Shown: positions 35,125-46,780 of the stretch, piece by piece
Layout: the number at the start of each line of letters is the position of its first letter
How positions within the stretch are numbered: position 1 is the stretch's first letter
Translations under genes and position numbers: made by a program
Notes under the pieces: model-generated
Seen by the model: the letters and a program-made list of their open reading frames with translations, nothing else
The model's database searches: none
What the model was told of the DNA's origin: nothing
Origin: Phorcus lineatus
Lineage: Eukaryota > Mollusca > Gastropoda > Trochida > Trochidae
DNA length: 64,000 bases
Reading direction: 5' to 3'
Assembly: GCA_921293015.1 (NCBI GenBank)
Contig: OV121085.1
Coordinates: 14,843,731-14,907,730 of the forward strand

Positions 35125-35856
35125 TCCTCGTGGCTAAAAAACAATATTAGTATAGTAATTGACTCTTCTACAGACTTAAAACTACTAATATGTAACGGAA
35201 ATATTAATATTTTTCAAGACTTTTAATAAATCTTTTTAAAAATTATATTTCGATGTATCATAATCAATAAATTCTCAAGATATAAATATTTGTATTTTAA
35301 ATGTAATATATTGGTATTGAAACGCATTTTCAATGTCTATTAAGCTCAAATAAAGGAGATATTTTAATGGAAGAATGAAACATAAAATAATTGTTATTAG
35401 TTGAAATGACGTCGTTTAAGAGAATTGTCACGTTAAAAACCTTGGCAGACAAGGATATCACCATTCTAAATGACATAAGACTGTTTAACGGACTGAAAAC
35501 GATCCCAATGAGGATCAATCGAAATATTGACATTTGAAGATACTTTTAAAAACACACGAACAAAGCACTAACGTGACATTTCGCCAATAACCTTTGCTTA
35601 ATTATCATATAAAATATTAGTGGCGTTGAAAAGAGAAACATTACATTTTGTCATAGACATCTTATTCATATCTCTTGGGAGGGATCGAAGTGAAAATGAT
35701 TAACAAGTTTAAGGAAGTTTGAAGATAAAATAAATGATACAGATATTAAAATGAATTGTATTTGAGATGTAAACACTTGAAGTATAAGCCTTGTCCTAGA
35801 TGAAGGTTATTGTATAGAATTATTTTCATCGATAAAAGGCAACTCAAGTTTAAAGG
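35125..35856. other. AT-rich, no gene
   Basis: Nothing recognisable on either strand. Confidence 0.45.
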
Positions 35857-36445
35857 AATTGTACCATGCCCACGCGTCGGTCCCTTTGATGTCGGCCGTG
35901 GTGTATCTAATAGTTACACCACGGCCTGAAGTAACCATTGAACGTAGCTATCTCATTGGCTCGCTGCAGTTTAGCAAGCCACGCCTTTTGTTCACGCCCT
36001 TAAGGAATAAGTTGAAAGGATGTATATTTTCTAAAAAAAATGACAAGTAATTCAAGTTTTAATGGCAACGAACACCATACACATTCAAACAAATTGAACT
36101 ATCAAAGAAAATCCATTTTTCATTATTTGTGAGGCGTCGTCAATCATGTCATCCCACTCGTGACTCGACATTGTGGCGGTGTGAAACTGAATGATTACAA
36201 ATTCAAATATCCCGCGCAGATCTCGTTCAGATTTTAAAAACGTGCAATGTGGGCGTGGTACAAAGCAGTTACTTCATCCAATCACTCGAGATGGATCTAG
36301 TTACACCACACCTGATCGCTATTTGATTGACAGCTGAATTTGCGTCTCGGACTACCGTCCTCGACGAATTCAGCTGTCAATCAAACAGCGATCAGGTGTG
36401 GTGTAACTAGATCCACATCTCGTTTATGGATGAAGTAACTACTAC
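35857..36445 (-). mobile_element. Hairpin-ended non-autonomous element, copy 2
   Basis: Inverted, closely similar partner of 23152-23688. The 36.4 kb end holds a near-perfect hairpin with arms of 74 bp (36267-36340 and 36367-36440) around a 26 bp loop; the arms include AGTTACACCACACCTGATCG and its inverse. The other end has the shorter CCGTGGTGT/ACACCACGG hairpin. The 28-codon frame is kept on the minus strand (36171 downwards). In copy 1 the centre of the long hairpin is mostly deleted. Confidence 0.8.
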
Positions 36446-36523
36446 CTAACGCACACCAATATACATACATTCAGTGTATATTTCGAGAATACTAACGATA
36501 CACACTCAGATAGTCCACCATAC

Positions 36524-36692
36524 AGTGAGCGAGTGAGTTGGGGTTTAACGTGTTTTAAATAATATTTCAATTGTTAAACACGTGGATGACGAGCATCAAA
36601 AAGAGGCTGGACAGATCAGGGAGAAAGGGGTCAATAGGATGATGGAACAGTCGGAAAGAAAGGCATAGTACGAGATAGAAAGCAGGAAAGTT
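36524..36692 (-). mobile_element. Family B, partial
   Basis: Tail plus about 120 bp of body, ending in the CTGCTTTCTATCTC block on the minus strand; the head is missing. Confidence 0.8.
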
Positions 36693-36699
36693 ATTTGGC

Positions 36700-37330
36700 A
36701 ATTGTATACGTTACTAGGTTTTTAAGTTAATTGTAAAAGACCGAAAGTACACCTGTGGTAAACAAGAGCCCGTCATATGCAACCTCTGTTGGGAGAGAAT
36801 GCGTTGACTGAAGCAGACGACTGTTTACAGAATACCAAAAGTTGCATCGTGAAATAAAACGAGACGATAATCAGTAATAGGATTTAGATGCGGAACGGGA
36901 TTTACTGTGAAACTTACAAGGTACAAGCGCTCGATAATATTAATCACGATCCGCACTGCGGCAATCTACCATACAAGTTATTGGCAAATATGTACATTTT
37001 CAAGTTGTAATGTTCCTTCTAATAGACCTGAAGTATTCAATGCAACGTTACATTATGTAAAAGTGTACTAAAAAGTAAACTAAATTGATTATATTTTTCT
37101 TGGTTCCATGTACATTGAGAAAGGCAAAGAAATTTTTAACATTGATACCTACCTCTTTGAATTAATTTCTTTTATCAACTTGACATGAGTAAATCGTATA
37201 AGAGCTAGACATTGCACATGTGAATGAAAAGTACAATTAAAGAAATATAAATATCTTTTCCCATGGATAAGTTCAGCATAGAAGCAGCCTATACAGAATA
37301 CGTAGTACTAAAGAAGCGATCATATTCAGA
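36700..37330. other. No gene recognised
   Basis: AT-rich, without a repeat landmark I can identify. Confidence 0.4.
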
Positions 37331-37710
37331 ACCATCCAACTACACCCTTATTTGATTTTAAGACGGTAGATACCTACTGTACCCAAACTGAAATTCAATC
37401 AAGGGACATAAATGAGTGAGTGAGTTGGGGTTTAACGTGCTTTGAACAATATTTAAGTTATTGAACACGTGGATGACAAGCATTCAAAAGAGTGGACAGA
37501 CAAGGGAGAAAGGGAAAGAAAGGATGAGAGGAAAGACGGAAAGAAAGGCACAGTGAGTGATAGACAACAGGTATTAGAAGGATGAAGCTCACAAACCCCA
37601 CACCACGATAAGGTATTGAGTGAAGCGGTGGTAGGACCATCCAACTACATCCTCACATGGATTATAAGACAGTAAATAAATATTGTACTGAAACTGAAAT
37701 TCCACAAAGG
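37331..37710. repeat. 80 bp direct duplication flanking a family B copy
   Basis: 37331-37408 and 37628-37710 are alike (ACCATCCAACTACA ... AAACTGAAATTC ... AAGGGAC). The family B element lies exactly between them. This is much longer than a target duplication. Confidence 0.75.
37410..37627 (-). mobile_element. Family B, internally deleted
   Basis: Tail, A/G-rich body and head end (ACCACCGCTTCACTCAATAC on the minus strand) are present, but the segment between the GGATGAAG block and the head is missing. Open frames here are shadows. Confidence 0.85.
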
Positions 37711-37972
37711 GACTTTACAGGGCGTGGATTCCTTCACGAGATGGACACCGAATGAGTTATGTGTCCTGGAAATGGAAATCAGGGATGCAGCCCTACTACC
37801 AGATATTAAAAGCATATTAATACTTGATAACTACATGTTAACCATTAACTGTGTGGATCGGGCCTGAAAGGATGGAATTGCTCATGAAGTCATATCTACG
37901 ATCTCATGTTGACTTATATGTGGCCTGAACCACATGCAGTGCGACCGAGCATTACTTTTAAGTTCTTGGTTC

Positions 37973-38296
37973 TATCAGGAAGTAAGTTGTGTTTTAACCG
38001 TGTTTTTTTAAACAATATTTCTGCTCTTAAACACATGGATGAAAATCTGCCAAAAGAGAGTGAACAGGAGAAAGGGGCCGAAAGGACGAGGGGAAAAGAC
38101 GGAAGTAAAACAAGAGTGAAATACAGCGAATTTCCGACAATTTTAATTTGGTCTGGTGTCAACCCGTCGACCTGTACATCTTGGGTGCCACTACTAGGAG
38201 GTTGTAAGCTCCGGCTGGCAAACCTATGGTTGTTTCTGAAGACCTCAAACCACGATTCGTTATTTCAGCCACGTTGTGCTACAATCATGGAAACCT
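37973..38296 (-). mobile_element. Family B, old copy
   Basis: Diverged but nearly full length: tail block, CCGAAAGGACGAGGGGAAAA on the plus strand, and the CGACCTGTACATCTTGGGTG block. A 132-codon plus-strand frame across it is not a gene. Confidence 0.75.
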
Positions 38297-38380
38297 TCCC
38301 TTAATGCAATGACGTAGCATCTCATAAGGCTTAAATTCCCTTTCAATAATTTTAATTTTCCCCAACATTGAGACTAAATG

Positions 38381-38505
38381 AGTAAGTGAGTTGGAGTTTC
38401 ACGTGTTCGTAACAACATTTCAGTAATTTAACACGTGGATGACAAGCATCCAAATGAGAGTAGACAGATCAGGGAGAAAGAGATCGAAAAGGATGAGGGA
38501 AAATA
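38381..38505 (-). mobile_element. Family B, tail part, cut by a MITE
   Basis: Tail and body to GGATGAGGGAAAA, where the MITE of the next entry begins. Confidence 0.8.
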
Positions 38506-38812
38506 CATCCTTCTACATCAACGTGATTGAATCCACTGAACTCCTTCGAGCCAAATCCCTCGTACGGCTGGCGCGGCTTCAGTTCATGGCTGTGCTCGCC
38601 TGTTATTGTTTCAGCCAATGAAATGTCGTTATGCAAGGAGCTTGAGGATACTGTTGAAATTTCCATCCGGGTTGTGCCGCTGTTGCTGGATGGGAGCCAT
38701 CTCATTAGCTGGTTTGATAACTAGCAATACGAGGCGTCTGGCCTAAAGGATATCAGGGTATATGGAAGGAGCACGATCAGCGGAATCAATTAAGCCGATG
38801 TGAAGCAGGATG
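38506..38812. mobile_element. Foldback MITE (Mutator-like family) with GGGAAAAT duplication
   Basis: Termini CATCCTTCTACATCAACGTG and the inverted AGCAGGATG. GGGAAAAT is found directly before and directly after, an 8-9 bp target duplication created inside the family B body. Inner TIR blocks match the copy at 56167. Confidence 0.85.
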
Positions 38813-38866
38813 GGGGAAAATGCGATACGCGCGTATAGATCTCGGAAGATTCCGAAACTTGAGTTG

Positions 38867-39430
38867 TCAATCAATCAATCTTTATTCAATACAGAGAGGC
38901 CTCAGGCCTATAGTACAATATGAAGGATGATACAAAATTAAGTAAATCAATATTCATACAAATTGTGATATTATTTTAAAGAAGAATGACAAATTGTGCT
39001 CTATTGTCACTTTCTGATTCTAAATGCGTGGTATATAAACATGTAAAGGTTTTGAACTACAACGAAACATTTACAGTTTAATAAAGATAATTATCTCTAG
39101 TAGGATGGACATAATAATACTCTTTAAGTTATTTTTTACGTAACTCATCATAAAATGGGCACACGAGCAGAAAGTGATATTCATATTCCAATACGTTGTT
39201 ATTGCACGATTTACAAAGTCTGTCCTATCTTTTCATGTTAAGATATCTGCCCTTTTCAATCCATAACACATGCGATGAACATCGGAAGCGTGATAAACTT
39301 ACTCTGAACATTCACAAAGTAACACATGATAAATAATATTCAGTATAAATGTATGGTTTAACAGCTGAATAGTACTCACATTTAGTGGAAATCGAAAGTT
39401 TATATAGCCAGTTTTGTTGAGTTGTCATGT
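38867..39430 (-). mobile_element. LINE 3' end (RT C-terminal tail and (ATTG)n end)
   Basis: On the minus strand this encodes the Cys/His-rich C-terminal tail common in LINE reverse transcriptases: FRVSLSRFRCSSHVLWIEKG, then DRLCKSCNNNVLEYEYHFLL and VCPFYDELRKK. After the stop comes a short 3' UTR with AATAAAGATTGATTGATTG, the (ATTG)n end at 38867-38880. The part upstream of 39430 is missing. Frame changes make it inactive. Clade not assigned. Confidence 0.82.
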
Positions 39431-40605
39431 TCACCTTAGACATGATTCACCCCTGGTCCTAGCGTTGCAGGCGACCTCTACCTCGTTGTGCATAACCAAT
39501 CTCCAGCATTTAAAATACTATTGATTTGTCAGTAAAAAAGAAGCTACATGTTGTTTCCCTCGGTTGAATCCATTTTGAACTATTGAGAAACTACTAGGGA
39601 GGTAACCATGTCTGGTGAGCTAACGGTATTAATTTTGGGGCCTTACAGTAGGTGACCTCTCTCGCTAATCACCAGGGCAGTGAAGCTCCCGAGATGTCAT
39701 CCGTTAAACCAAATGCGGCAAAACTAGGTCTTTCTTTGAAGAGCTTGAACTACGAAACAAAAATGTTGTTGATGAGAAGATATCCCATACACATCCAAAA
39801 CTAAGACTGAGTATACTAGGTCAAGAGAAGGCAATATTATTAAGTTTAATCTAAACTCGGAAGTTTTGGAAGATTAATCTAAGAAAGCTCAGAGGGTGTA
39901 GATGCTGCTATAGAAAATTTGGCGAAAAGAGATAAGCTGATTAATCTGTTTGCGAGTTGATCTCAGCAATTGTTGATGTTTTATTATCGTGTGTTGCAGG
40001 TGTCACGTCTTGTGTATACGGGGAGGAGATGCCGCCTTAACAATTCCCCTGGAGTGGTGAGGGTACTGGTGACTGGTCTGCCTCGGTTGTTAAGTGACTG
40101 TAGAGCAGACTCCACGTAGCGGATCTACAGGTATGGCCTAAAAGCCTCGTAACAGTGGGCGCAATCCTGTTCTATGTCTACAAGTTTACCTATGCACCTT
40201 TGCATGATGCAGTCTACTTAGCAACTGTTGTGCAGACAAGTGATTCGGTTGCTTTTGTGGAGACGACAATATTTAGCATTCATCATGCACATAAGCTTGT
40301 AGGTTTGCAAAGCCCAACTGATAATTGGATGAAGGCGATTAATTTAGTTCCCTAACAGGATACAGTAACACATGATCTATTAGAAAGGTCATTTGGTGTC
40401 TAATCTCACACTTTGTAATGTGAGAATTGTGTGGATGTGCTTTCTTGCTTCTTCAGACGTTCTGATATTCCATTCTACGAGACTATATTATTGTTATATA
40501 TTGAAAAACCCAAGACTGATATATATACAGAGACTATTCGTGGATAGTTATACCCAGTTTCATACTTGAACTTCACGTTAACAGGTATATTACCTTCTCC
40601 TGATG
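39431..40605. other. Mixed stretch with a GC-richer patch, no gene
   Basis: 40000-40180 is unusually GC-rich for the window (GGGGAGGAGATGCCGCC, GTAGCGGATCTACAGG), like the untranslated part of a retroelement, but I cannot assign it. Confidence 0.35.
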
Positions 40606-40607
40606 CA

Positions 40608-40714
40608 GTTAGTTAGTTAGTTGGGGTTTAACGTACTTTGAACAATATTTCAGTTATTAAACACGTGGACGACAAGCATCCAAAAGAGAGTGGACAGATT
40701 AGGGGAAAAGGGAT
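40608..40714 (-). mobile_element. Family B, tail copy fused to a SINE-A fragment
   Basis: Family B tail and body to AGGGGAAAAGGGATA, followed directly by 46 bp of SINE-A body (40715-40761, CTGCGCTGAAAATCAGTGTA). Confidence 0.75.
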
Positions 40715-40761
40715 ACACTTGGGTGATACTGCGCTGAAAATCAGTGTAGCATTGCACCCAT

Positions 40762-41820
40762 GGCTCTTCGATTGCTTGAAAATATCTGCGTCATTTCAGT
40801 CAAACCGGAGTTAACGCTGAATCTGACAGTTTGTAGTGGGGTCTTGTGGGATATGAAATCTGCGTAACCTAGCACAGCAATAGTAGTCCTCATTTTAATG
40901 AGATTGTACGAATTCACGAATATTCTATTTTATTGCAATTTAATTATGTGTTTAGTGGACCAAAAAGGTGTCATGACATACTCGGTCAGACCGGATTTGA
41001 TTTTCCATGGCTGCTTACAAATTTTGAAAATTTTTTTTCATCAGAAGACTTAGTACTCTTATTTATCGATCAGCCTTGTAATGAGAGAAAAACAAATGTC
41101 AATGCACGTGAGATAATGGCTTTTAATGAGGTAACTAAGGTCACAAATTTATTTTCTAAGACAAAGGCTCAACGATCCTTTATTTTCATACTTTTTAATG
41201 TTGATTGTGTATGAAGTGAATTTTCTATAGAAATGTTTCATTTACTAGATTTAACTCCTTCACGACAATATTTCAATAGAAATGTTTCCCTTGAAAATAT
41301 AACATAATCATGTGATGTAACACCTTTCATGTTTAACGTTCGTGAAGAACGTGTTTTTATTTGTCAGCAAAGTCATTATTTTAGAAAATTTTGCTTTAAT
41401 GCTCAAAGAGTAAATACTTTTAATTTTGTGTTATGCTAACCTAATTCAAAGAATTTGGTTTCAAAACAACGTTTAAGATTACTTGTTTTGAAGGTATAAT
41501 TTTAACTCGTTAAAAAAATTTAGATCGCGATGTTAGTATATATTTTCAAATGCCAGATGTTAACCGTTAATGTAGAAATAAGAAGATTTCACTTTTCATA
41601 TCTGGAGATTACTTTAAATTAATTTTTCGTTCTCACATGTAAAGTTATAAAAACCTATTGAAAATGGCCAAGTTCATATTATCCCAATATAACATTTATA
41701 CTTCGCGAATAATTACTCCAACTGCCCCATGTGTGCCAAAATCGAACTCAAAACCCAACGACTCACAAGCAAGCTCCCTAACAATATCTGTAAGACGAGA
41801 CAGAAAATATGGGGGTGTAG
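40762..41820. other. AT-rich, no supported gene
   Basis: A 93-codon frame at 40933-41214 resembles nothing known and has no splice support. Confidence 0.4.
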
Positions 41821-42235
41821 TGAGGTGATTTGGGGTTTTAACGCCATTTACAAGAGTATTTCACCTATAACACCACCAGTGGACTCAATTCCGTATCGTG
41901 GTGTGGTGGGTTGCGTGCTTCAGAGACCCTGAGAGCTATGCCAGCTGGAGCTTCCATGCTCCTGGTAGGGACACCCAAGCTGGACAGATCGACGGGTAAA
42001 AGCCAGACCAAATTTGAGTCCTTCTAAAACCTGTTGCCTGTCTCTCACTATGCCTTTCTTTCCGTCTTTTCTCTCATCTTTTCGATCCCTTTCTCCCTTA
42101 ATTGTCTGTCCACTCTCTTTTGGATACTTGTCTTCCACGTGTTTAATAACTGAAATATTGTTCAAAGCACGTTAAACCCCAACTCACTCACTCACCTATA
42201 TCACGGCAGCTAGTAATAGTGCAAAGAGAATATAT
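41821..42235 (-). mobile_element. SINE-A fragment split by a family B insertion
   Basis: SINE-A tail at 41821-41869 and its continuation (CACGGCAGCTAGTAATAGTG) from 42201 are separated by the family B element of the next entry. TCACCTATA occurs at both joins (41861-41869 and 42192-42200), which makes it the likely target duplication. Confidence 0.85.
41870..42191 (+). mobile_element. Family B, near full length, inserted in SINE-A
   Basis: Sense orientation: starts ACACCACCAGTGGACTC, passes the CCTGGTAGGG and AAGCTGGACAG blocks and the T/C-rich body, and ends GTTAAACCCCAACTCACTC. A good reference copy for the family. Confidence 0.9.
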
Positions 42236-42627
42236 TGTTGATCCACATGTCGAAAATAAACCAACCAAATGTCATTAAAGAAAAATGAAATTCCCATGAC
42301 CGTTATGAAAACTTAAGCACCCTGTATATCCTTTCTCGAATGTGTGGGAAGTCGGTTTGTTTTATACGGTTATGATTAAGGCTAATCCTTTAACAGCGCC
42401 TGGAGTTCCAATTGCATAACGGGACGTTCGCGTAGCACGCAAAAAAAGCGAGCAACGTGTGCATAGAGGTGTCTGCAGACCGGTCAGTTAGTGCGAAGAT
42501 GTCAGGTTCTTTAACCTGAACGTAATATTACATCAAAATGTCTGTATCGTATCCCGCAATGATTCTAGCAGCCTTTAGTGAAATACTTTTGAAAATGACT
42601 TCATACCCCAAACTTGCCCTCACCTCA
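42236..42627. other. No gene recognised
   Basis: Short unique stretch. The open frame at 42528-42932 belongs mainly to the next SINE. Confidence 0.4.
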
Positions 42628-42638
42628 CTGCTTGGTGA

Positions 42639-42956
42639 GTGAGTGAGAGAATTGAGGTTTAACGTCGCTTTCAAGATTATTTCACTTATATCGCGGCTGC
42701 TAGTATTATTGCAGGGAGAAAGCCCGCAACACCATTGTGTTTGTGCATTGCGGTGAAACCTGCGAGCATAGGCTGGAACTAGCGAACCATGGGTGGTACC
42801 GCGCTGACATTCAGTGTAGCATTGCACCCAAACCTTACTGCGTGTAGAACAGTTCTCTACTGCAGACAAAGTTGCCGAGCCCCTGGCGGGATTCGAACCA
42901 CGGACCTCGTGATACGAAGCCGAACGCGCCAACCACTACGCTATCCCGCCCCCTGG
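42639..42956 (-). mobile_element. SINE-A, complete, 11 bp target duplication
   Basis: Complete copy ending at the right in the tRNA head (minus strand GGGGGCGGGATAGCGTAGTG, B box GGTTCGAATCC). Flanked by CTGCTTGGTGA at 42628-42638 and 42957-42967. Confidence 0.93.
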
Positions 42957-42967
42957 CTGCTTGGTGA

Positions 42968-44554
42968 CATACACGCTGATTAACTGTGCGATAGAAAATT
43001 ATGACGTTTGATTAAGCATTGATGAACATATTTGTTGAGATTCAGAATTTATTTTATGTCCTAATGTCATTTTCTTACATTAGAAAATTTGAAATAAATG
43101 TTTTATAACATTCTTGGATGCCCGGGGTCATAGATAAAGATCTGATTATCATTCACAAATCTGACATTTAAAAATTATGAAAATTGGAAGAAAACTAAAG
43201 AAAAAATAACATTGTTAATATTTAAGGTTATCATAAAATATTTATTAAAGTTTTGAAATTATTTAAGAATGGTCGAACGTGCTCTGAGGAATATTAATGT
43301 TATTTAAAAAAAATACATTAATGTTTAAAATTCCGAAGATTCTGCTAAATTAAGGAAAAAGGAAAATTGTTTCCGTCAAAGCTGATATTACATAACTTTC
43401 AATCAAGCAATCAGATATAAAATAAAACATGGAATACTAGCTCCAGTGGTACAGAAAAGGAATATCGATAATTAACAAGGTTTGTCGGAAACTAATTGTT
43501 CACTAATTGTTACATTTAAGTTGTGTGAAACTTCAACTGTAATTATCTTGTTATGAAATCGTAAAACTGACCTTGTGGAAGGCCTGTAAATTTTCTAGCT
43601 GCAAGCACAATTGAATGCAATGATTGATTATGGAGAAGCTATCGCTCATTTAGAATGGAAGGTGATTTAATTGCTGCAGTTGCGAAAAACTATCTTCTCT
43701 AAATCGTTTTTGAAAGTGTCGATAACCACTTTTACCTTAGATCATAATCTTATCTGCATATTTGATATTTCTATCAATTTTATTCCCCTTGCTTAACATG
43801 TTTTTTGTAGTATAAGCCTGAAATAGCAAAAAAAGTTTGTTCAGTTCAGTTTTGAAATAAATCTAATTTGAAAATTAATGAAATCTTGCATTCATATCAA
43901 AGGATTCCGTGATAACCTGGTGCTTTTTCAACAAAACGTCTTAGTAAAATGTAAGATTCCTTTAAAAAAAAAAAAATCAAAAAAAAAATCATGAATGTAA
44001 CTTTCCGTGCAATGCTGGTACACATGCTAAGAAAATAGCTGGATGATGGTCATAGTGTTCTCAAATTATTGCTGCTAAATTTGTCGAGTGTCATTTCCGT
44101 GTTTGAATTGAAATGAGTCCCAATATACCACATCTCATCACATGCGAAGATCAAATCGCTATTAAAAATCATTTGTATTATGGTTTGTGACGTCTGTGAC
44201 TTTCATTACTTAGCAAAATTGAAAACTTAACACAGGTAAATTTATTGAATCGTTTCGTGTCTGTGAAATATTTTAAACACTATTTGTATTGAAAGTAATG
44301 GTTTTGAGTCCTTTAATGTGAGTAATTTGTGAAGTCACGTGCAATCTTTGACTTTGTAGCCAAAAAAATCGGAAAACAGTGAATGCACGTTCAAACCCAA
44401 AATCATGAGGTCAATCGCTGCATGTTTGCATGAACTGATTAAGCACATTGAAGTTCATTTGATAAAACAAATTGAAAGTTTAATTTTTAAGAGCCTTTGG
44501 CAATTCCGCGTCTTACAAATGAACCTTAACGCGCTATAAGTAGGCTCCATGCTG
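42968..44554. other. AT-rich, no gene
   Basis: Has an A-rich run at 43960-43985. Nothing else is supported. Confidence 0.45.
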
Positions 44555-45091
44555 GTCAGTCTGTGGTCACTGTGGCAAGAGCCTTCATCTGTTCACGACA
44601 AACAATCTAAAATTCAGGATGATAGTGCATCAAACGGGAACAGTTGCAGACCACCCGTGGCCAGGAACGTTACGTGTGACGTCACTCCGGGAAAATGCAG
44701 CAATTCGGTTATGTAATGTCGCAACCGATTTGTAACTGCAACTTCCTCAAATAGGGAGATGTTTGGTGGACGAATAACCCCACAAACTGTCAGAATTCGC
44801 TTTCGTGCCCTATCGAGGACCTATCCTTACACCGGTTCATTGCCGTAACCGTGTTGCGACAAAGTTAACTCAACGACAATGGAACTGCATTGTTTTTAGT
44901 GACGAATCTCGATTCACCTTGAGATTTGCTGACGTCAGTGCCCGTGTATGCCGCAGACAAGGTGAGCGCCACGCTCAAGTTTTTGTACGTGAAGTTGATT
45001 TGGAGGCGGAAGCGGAAGCGTCATGGTTTGGGAGACTTTCTGTGCACATGGTCGTTCACCACTTTTGTTGTTCAAAGAACTTAAATGTACA

Positions 45092-45417
45092 CATTCTGTT
45101 ACATCAGCATAATTAAATCCGCTGATCGAGCTCCTTCCGTATACCCAGATCTCCTTTAGGCCAAAAGTTTCATATCGCTAGCTATCTTACTAGCCAATGA
45201 GAGGACTCCCTTTCAGCAACAGCGGCACAACCCGGTGGAAAATTCCGTTGAGATTAAGATAGTAGCTTCAAGCTGGTTGGTTAGCGACATTAGATTGGCT
45301 GAAAAAATAACAGGTGAGCATAGCAACGTATATCAAACCGCGCCAGCCGAAAAAGGGATTTGACCGGAAAGAGATCGGGTATATGGAAGGAGCTCTATCA
45401 GCGGATGTAGCAGGATG
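45092..45417. mobile_element. Foldback MITE (Mutator-like family) inside the Tc1-like element
   Basis: Termini CATTCTGTTACATCAGC and the inverse GATGTAGCAGGATG; inner blocks CCGCTGATCGAGCTCCTTCC and GGAAGGAGCTCTATCAGCGG pair almost perfectly. No clear target duplication remains. Confidence 0.85.
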
Positions 45418-46074
45418 TCCAGTAGCGGGATCAAATTTTGTGACCTGTTCTCCATTCATTCATGCAGAGACACGGCACTGGACGAACGTTTCAGCAAGAT
45501 AACGCTAGGCCCAGTACGGCAGTTCTGACTCAGAATTTTCTCACAGATGCGATACAATGTGTTCAAGTCCTGGACTTGCCATCGCGAAGCCCAGACCTCA
45601 ATCCTATCGAACACAACTGGGACGTATTGGTTTGACGTGTTCGTCAACAAGTAGGGCTGGATATTGCCCTGAATTTCATATTGCGATATATTGAAATTAT
45701 CTTTAAAATATTGCAATATATATTGCGATATATTGACTTGAAGCTATGTGCTAAAATTCCATGCGAAGATTATCATCTTAGCAGCTGTATAAGTATGACA
45801 CTTGAAAATATTAGTTTACAGATAATAAAAATCAGTTTTGAATTGGTAAATTTATTATAATTAATTGGCATAATTGCACAATGCACAAATGCTTTAAAGA
45901 GCACACTATAACACAATAACACACTGTTAAGTTGTTAACAGTACAAACTAAAGGAGCTTAAACTCTGACTAGCACTTCAATGACTTCAGCACATTAAAAT
46001 AAAATGTGCAAAAACTCACAAGTTCACAACATTTTAAAATCTTGAATGGCACATTTGAACAAATAGTTATAACT

Positions 46075-46780
46075 TATAATCTCAATCTGGCACTTGCACA
46101 ATGACTTTCAAGTTTTAAGTGAGTGCAAATAACTCGAAACTTTACAAGTAATATTTGGCTATGTTGTAGAGAAATCTTTGTTCAAAGTGAGTCTGAATTG
46201 AGTTTTGACTCTGACTAGAAACTTTTAATTTTTTTAAAAATGGGATATAAAACATTTTGTAAAGTTTCAAAATAACAACTCAATCAAATGACACAACCGG
46301 CTGCCATAGGTCACTTTTTCAAACTGACCAATAAGTGACCATGTTTAAAATAAAATGTCAATGAGTCCAATAACTTACTCAGTTACTCGACAGTTAGTAA
46401 GTAGAAAATAGTCAATATACAAGCTCTTACTTCGTCTTAGAAATTGAAATATTCAACAATCAACAATCAACATGAACATGAAGCAAAGACAATCCATCTA
46501 TAATCTCAATCTGATGTTGATATTTCAAATCATACAATGACTTTCAAGTTTCAATGAGTGCAAATATTGCCAAATAACTGGAAACTTTAAAATAGATATT
46601 TGGCTATTGAAGAAATACTTGTTCATAGTCTAAGTTTTGACTCTGGCTGGAAACTTGTAAATTGTTTTAAAAAATGAAATAAAACTGCTTGTAAAATTTC
46701 TAAAATACACAACTCAAATCAAAAGGCACAATTATCTGCCATGGCCCATAGGTCACATTTCTAAACTGACCATGATTGTC
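46075..46780. repeat. Direct duplication inside the hAT element
   Basis: 46075-46345 and 46497-46780 match each other (ATAATCTCAATCTG, CAATGACTTTCAAGTTT, TATTTGGCTAT, TAGGTCAC blocks). They lie in the non-coding part where the end of the transposase would be expected. Confidence 0.75.

Noticed and set aside
37906-38304. A 132-codon open frame, among the longest in the window
   Set aside because: It lies across a family B retroelement copy and its flank, so it is a shadow.
40933-41214. A 93-codon frame without known match
   Set aside because: Single frame, no splice sites, AT-rich codons; not distinguishable from chance.
42528-42932. A 134-codon minus-strand frame
   Set aside because: It is mostly the SINE-A body and head read in a frame that happens to be open.
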